NCBI GenBank assembly: GCA_023897205.1
Contig: JAHWDD010000008.1
Location: 1,302,001-1,366,000 of the forward strand
DNA: 64,000 nt
Source: Exophiala sp. HKRS030
Taxonomy: Eukaryota > Ascomycota > Eurotiomycetes > Chaetothyriales > Herpotrichiellaceae
Direction: 5' to 3'
This document shows positions 59,062 to 64,000 of this stretch, piece after piece. The notes under the pieces are model-generated. The model worked only from the letters and a program-made list of their open reading frames with translations. It did no database searches and was not told the origin of the DNA. Positions within the stretch are counted from its first letter, which is position 1; every line of letters begins with the position of its first letter. The translations under genes were made by a program, and so were the position numbers.

Positions 59062-62000
59062 GGTGTTGTAGGCTTCAATGGAACCTGATGCGGGCAAATC
59101 ATCATTGTCATCTGGGATCTTCCATTCCTAAGTACCCTCGAATCATCGAAGGAACCAATATGGGCCCGTGTCTCTTGTCTCGATGTGGTCTTGATTTATT
59201 TGTCAATCCAAGTATCGATCAGCCTGACGCCGAACTCGTATCACTGGTGAGTAGTAAGTAGCGGATCAGCCTTGGAATTGAAACAGTACGAGCGAGTAGA
59301 TACTAAGCCAGTACTCGGTACGATAATATTACCAATAAAAAGGGGCGAGGTCGACTCTGCTGTTTGAAAGATACTCCGGACGAGTACGGAGTATGTTGGG
59401 GAAGATCTTATTTTGAGAAACCCGGAACAGAATGCCACGAGTCCTCGCACCCACGCAATAGTCGGTCGAGCTTACCAAGAGAGAGCCGCTTCTTGGACGG
59501 GTTTTGGAACCTTTCCCTTAAGAGTTCAAACCCGTCAGGTAGGCATACTCAAGCCTTTCGGACCACAAGGGCGGGTAGAACCCTGCATATACCCTGGTCG
59601 GAAGACCCAGTACTGTAGAGGAGCGAGGAATTCAAACTCCATAGCTGTTGATTGGTCAAAACTCGAATCTCACCCCCCGCCATGTCCTTTGCCCAACTTT
59701 CTTACCTTTGAGAGTTGCCCTCTTTGGTTCAGCGCCACGACCCAGAGAAGGCCGGGCCTTGGGGTTCAGCAGCGGGCATCGTAACCGATCGATCCATCAT
59801 TGCCAGATGCGAGGCTAGAAAGTCAATGGACGAAAGCAAATGCCAACTAGAGACAGCTGTCGGTTAACGCCTGTACTTTCATCTAGCAGGTCGGGGTTAT
59901 CAGCCCTGTGAGTGGATGAGACGGAAGCCGGGATCTTTGTTGCCAGGATCTATTACCCGGTGCTGAACGATACCTAGCCATGAGTACGGAGTACATCACG
60001 TACGGGTCAAGGGGAGTCAGTAGTGAACGATCCCGGAAATTCTAACTTGAGCATTGTTCCTTCATCGATTCCAGAGCATGTCAGTGCAATCTCTGGTACG
60101 AGTCCGAGGTAGCACAAGCACATATTCTGCTTGTCACGTACCGAGTAAATCTGGTTCAGACGGGGGTCTAGGGGCTACGGCCGCCCTCCACGTACGAACA
60201 GGGTGAGAGCTCTCAGCTCGTTAGACAACTCGTAGCGACTAGTGGACCATCGAATACGAGTAACGGAAATGATTTCGCCCGCGCAAGAGGAGGACAGGCA
60301 GGAGTTCTTCCCCCCTGTTTGCTAACACTGGCTGATACGGAGGGCTGTTCGCTTTTGTTGTCGGTTGTACTCCGTAGTGTATCAGCGATCGACGGCTGGA
60401 GGTCACTTTCACCAGTACTCGTTGCCTTAGGCACTAACTGAGTTGAATGTCCGTCGACAACCTTTGTTGAAAGTTGTCTACTGACGAGTTCTTTGTACCC
60501 CGATCTGCTTCTGTCTTCTTAAAGGTTAGGTTCTCGACAATGCACCTGCACCTGCACGCGCACACTTGCAAATTAGCTTTTCTTCATTCCTCACCAACGG
60601 TCTTGCTTTGCATGGACTGATCCGGAAGACTCTGAAAAGTCGAACGTGGCTCACTTGTCCATTTTTGCAACTCAGTTGACCTTCGTCTGTCCACGTCAAA
60701 TGAAGATGACACCGATATGGTTTGAGAGTGTGGTAGAAACAATGTGAACTCTCTTTACAAGAATTTGAACGCCCACCCTGGTCATCCCCATACGGATGTG
60801 CCAGGATCCATCATACCATACAATTCACCCCATTCATGTCCAGACGTGCCTTGCGCAAAAATGTCCCTCATGGACGGTGACAACAGCAGGAAGGCCCCTA
60901 TTTCTCATGGATTCTTGACAGCAGCACGGCGAGACGGGTCGCCGCACTTAGAATTTGTGCCTCTTTTCATATTACTCGTACGAAACTTTTCCCGGCGTGC
61001 CAAAGACTCATTCTACCCGTTCCACACGTCCCAAACTTGGGCGAGTAGGTGACTCGACCATCGTCTTTCCATGACGAAATTGAAGTCGCGTATCTTCCCC
61101 GCCAGCCCGAAAGATGCCATGATCTGGGTCGGATCTTGCTCCTTTCGGGTCGGTGGGGCACGGGTTTTGACTAGCAAAACCGTATCTTCGGGTGGATTGT
61201 GAACAGCGTTCGTATGAAGAGAAATTCAACTCTACCTTCAGTTGTAGATCTGCATCAACTAGACAGTTTCAAGGGAAAGCCATCAATCTGCAGTTGAGAA
61301 TCTTGATAGACCCTGTTCCGGGTCATCTGTCGATTAGAGGCAAGACTATGACGGGGAATCATCGTGGAGCCAAAGGTTTCGGGAACCCTGGCAAATCATC
61401 TGGCCTTGCTGATACCAGATATCCATTCCCCTGTCTTCTCTGTACTGGTGGACTATTTTAATATCGATGACGATGACGATGATATTGAAGTATAGTGATA
61501 GAAAGTATTGTCATCTTTGATTTTGGGTCACCATTGAATTCCAAGCCGGCCAGGTGTGACGGGCGTTCGAACAGTCCTGTCTTAGAGAACGTTATTTTCC
61601 CAAAGACCGGGAAGTGGCTGACGGGCTCTACCACCGTCCTAATGCGGTAAATGTAGGAAGATAGGCTTTCGTTCGCGGGCCAATCTGAGTTGGATGGTGA
61701 CATTCGTGGCCTGGACTACACTGGATATGGTGTAGAAACAGGATGGGTGTCAAGATGCCGTTCATCATGCATCTATACACGACCAGCCGTTGCCACAATC
61801 CTTGGCTGTGTGCTTTAGAACCCGAAGCGACCTGGCGAGTATAACCCGGCTTTTGAAGTAGATTGATTTTATCTCTAGCCTGGACCTTGAACTTGAATTG
61901 TTTCCATGGTCTGGAGAATTGTCGAGATTGATCGAACATGTAGTTCACATATAAGCACCGCATGCACCACAGAGAAAGGAAACGCCTTAGAGATAAGTCG

Positions 62001-62918
62001 ACGGTTGGAGTCGAAGCCGGATACGATTCTTGTATGACGGAAACATAGGTGCAGAGGCGCAGAATTCCCAATATGTGACGGGGAAGCGACAAGGGTTGAT
62101 TCACAACCCGATGGCCACCGGTCCTTAACGAGATGGGATCTGGCCGAGCGTAAGGATAGCAAGAATCTGAAGACTTTGTGTCGCAATCACGCGCATGATC
62201 TCAAACAGGCATTCGAAAAGGGGGATCCAACAGCTCATCAGAACGGTACAGCTTGTAGTCGCATGGTCTAGAATCTCATCGACTATGAGAAGGGGTGTTC
62301 CAGCCTTTCCGAGGAAGCTACTCAGTGGAGGCGGTAAGACGGACGAGTAAGAATGGTACCATAGCGCAAGACCTGACCTTGGCGGGATGGTCTTTGAAAC
62401 TGTGGTGTGCAGACCGACTCGGATGAACGGGGACAACTGAAAGTCCAAGTCTCAGATTTCTTTCGTGTCGGACAGACATGACCCACGATACTCTGTAGCT
62501 CGACTGCTTACCATTGCATGACCTATTGGCTGTGGGGGGGGTAAATTCTATTGTATCAGTTCCTCCATCGACGCGAGTGGCGTGGCCCAGAACATCCTTA
62601 TGTGGCAGGTTAGTAGGGACGCGAAGATCGGGCCTGCTGACCGCAACATGCTTCCAGTGCCTGTTGTGGGACTACCCCTTTCTGAGACCGACGACTGGTT
62701 CTTCGGATCTGCTTACCTTCGTTGATGGGCAATTCCGAACGCTCCCTGATGAAAATGTTGCCTTACAGGATTGGCTGCACCTGACTAGAAGCTCGACATA
62801 TCGAGCTTCGCACACATAATTAATGAACATCATGTTTACAGAGTCTGGTGATGATATCCTTCGCGGTTCATTGATTTTGAAAGGAATTCTGACTCGAACC
62901 AAAGAGTGGCCGCAGGAT
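59062..62918. other. Largest gene-poor stretch (3.9 kb)
   Basis: No gene I can support. Open frames (for example 61628-62104 minus, 62125-62448 minus, 62514-62819 plus) are short and without protein character. TACGGAGTA or its complement lies at 59385-59393, 59985-59993 and 60368-60376. A 9-bp inverted repeat, GACGGGTTT / AAACCCGTC, lies at 59496-59504 and 59528-59536. I see no tRNA, terminal repeats or transposon remnants. Confidence 0.5.
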
Positions 62919-64000
62919 TCAATCATTCAAGAAGCCCGGGACCGTATCGGATGGTGTTTCAGGCTCGATGATGAGACGTGTTTTCCTTCGTCGCCAGATC
63001 CCGGAGGCATTGCCACTGTAGGACCACCACTGCCGTAGCGAACCGGTCATCTTCTCTTTGAGTGCATGCTGTAGCGGTTCAATCTGCATGTCGGCCATTT
63101 CAAGCTCCTGAAGCTCGCCCTCCATGGTCAAAAACAGCACCGTGTGAGCTATCAATTCCCACGACATCTCAAATTCGTTCCATGGGTCATTGATATCCAT
63201 GTGGCCGCCGGCCGCTTCGACTTCGTCACGGAATATGGTGGTTTCGGGGTCTGGGCATAATTTCAAGAAGAGTCGCTCGAGACGCTTCATTCTCCGGATA
63301 CAGTGAAGAACTTCTTCCGTATGACTGGAAAAGGGGAAAATGGCGATGAAATCAAAATGTGTGAGATTTGCGAACAGCGTGCCAGCGGCTACGGAACAAT
63401 TATAGCACAGGGCGGTCATCAGGGAAGGTGTCCGACGCGAGAAGAACTCGTAGGTCGTGTAGGCTAGCAGGCTGGAGCCTTCATTGACGGTCATACTCGT
63501 CCAGTTCTCTGAGGTCAGGAAATCAGGGTTGGTCTCGTAGTCGATCTGATGATGGGTAGATCTCACTGATCGGCGGAGTTGGAGGATTTGCAAAGGCATA
63601 TCGAAGGCCCAGGCATCATTCGTCCAAGAATGCATTCCGACAAGTCCATTCAGTACTTCTGGTCGTCCGGTGACGGTGATTTTTCTGACAGTAGGCAATG
63701 CATTAAGCATGTGAGACCACCAGGGTGGTTGAACATGGTTGTATTGCGTGGTCAGGTAGACATGGAGGCCTAAGACTTTGGAATCAAGGCCTTTCGAGCG
63801 CAGAAATGTGAGGAAGCGGATGAAATCATTAGGAGAAATGCTGATGTGTTCGAAAAGGAAGGGTAAGACGAGCTTGCGAAGGAACCGACAGGTCAAGGTC
63901 AGGCTTTTGAGGGGAGCGTCCTTGTAGTCAAGTCCATCGTGACAATAGTGTCTTTGTTCTGCTTTGAGAGACAAACGGTGTGGAGGTGCCCTGTGTTGAG
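62919..64000 (-). CDS. F-box/LRR-like fungal protein, 5' end beyond window
   Basis: Minus-strand frame open from the stop at 62919 to the right edge, so the gene starts outside the window; at least 355 residues are visible. The first visible part (LKSLTLTCRFLRKLVLPFLFEHISIS) resembles the end of an F-box and the start of fungal F-box-associated regions, where SLxLTCRxLRxLVLPxLF is typical. The remainder is Leu-rich with IRRMKRLERLFLKLCPD, as in F-box/LRR-like proteins. The F-box N-terminal half would lie to the right. I infer a role as substrate adaptor of an SCF ubiquitin ligase only if that F-box is complete. No intron is needed in the visible part. Confidence 0.6.
   Translation of the reverse strand, partial: QHRAPPHRLSLKAEQRHYCHDGLDYKDAPLKSLTLTCRFLRKLVLPFLFEHISISPNDFIRFLTFLRSKGLDSKVLGLHVYLTTQYNHVQPPWWSHMLNALPTVRKITVTGRPEVLNGLVGMHSWTNDAWAFDMPLQILQLRRSVRSTHHQIDYETNPDFLTSENWTSMTVNEGSSLLAYTTYEFFSRRTPSLMTALCYNCSVAAGTLFANLTHFDFIAIFPFSSHTEEVLHCIRRMKRLERLFLKLCPDPETTIFRDEVEAAGGHMDINDPWNEFEMSWELIAHTVLFLTMEGELQELEMADMQIEPLQHALKEKMTGSLRQWWSYSGNASGIWRRRKTRLIIEPETPSDTVPGFLND

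Noticed and set aside
60213..60434. Minus-strand frame of 73 codons
   Set aside because: Short, no domain, overlaps a TACTCCGTA motif region; no evidence of coding.

Overview
The window looks like nuclear DNA of a filamentous ascomycete (Pezizomycotina; Eurotiomycetes-like is a guess). Evidence: many short introns (about 47-154 nt) with GTRAGT-type donors, an acetate regulator of the FacB/Cat8 type, other fungal binuclear zinc-cluster and C2H2 regulators, fungal-specific families (FTA2, fungal HNH, YGR210C-type GTPase), and many unknown secreted or disordered proteins. I support 20 protein-coding genes with fair to high confidence, one 5'-truncated gene at the right edge and one low-confidence small gene. 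I see no rRNA, tRNA, CRISPR or recognisable transposon. Genes on both strands are separated by long spacers. There are no operons, so neighbours are mostly functionally unrelated housekeeping or regulatory genes.

Layout. 0.7-2.4 kb: SET-domain methyltransferase. 4.35-7.15 kb: FacB/Cat8-like activator (880 aa, four exons). 7.95-8.83 kb: FTA2-type kinase-like protein. 9.57-10.04 kb: small mitochondrial-like protein. 10.5-12.0 kb (-): YGR210C-type OBG GTPase with two tiny exons. 12.7-14.3 kb (-): trypsin-like protein with a complete His/Asp/Ser triad. 15.0-16.3 kb: PP2A activator (PTPA). 17.3-18.6 kb: unknown 411-aa protein.

20.3-26.7 kb is the most accessory-looking part. Three consecutive genes all encode signal-peptide proteins of unrecognised family: a 342-aa protein with C-terminal hydrophobic segments (-), a 309-aa protein (+), and an 876-aa modular protein with a Gly/Ser linker and Kex2-like KR sites (-). 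The first two diverge from a 1-kb spacer and the last two converge. This is my best candidate for an undescribed system, but the link is only by position and common secretion.

27.8-29.2 kb: fungal HNH-nuclease-domain protein. 30.6-31.7 kb (-): mitochondrial carrier. 32.2-33.2 kb: GT8 glycosyltransferase. 35.7-36.7 kb: Cys-rich/disordered protein. 37.6-38.4 kb: exosome subunit RRP46. 39.3-41.3 kb: NAD kinase. 41.9-43.0 kb: acidic low-complexity protein. 44.4-46.0 kb (-): membrane-anchored ATP-grasp-like protein. 46.7-48.5 kb: PNS1/CTL transporter. 49.3-51.2 kb: Dal5-like MFS permease. 53.5-54.75 kb: C2H2 protein with a 32-Ser tract. 56.9-59.1 kb (-): Zn2Cys6 regulator. 62.9-64.0 kb (-): F-box-like protein, truncated by the window.

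The clearest unexplained signal is not a gene. The 9-mer TACGGAGTA (either strand) occurs about 15 times, and the 10-bp palindrome TACCTAGGTA six times. Every copy I found lies outside coding exons, and the two motifs are fused once.
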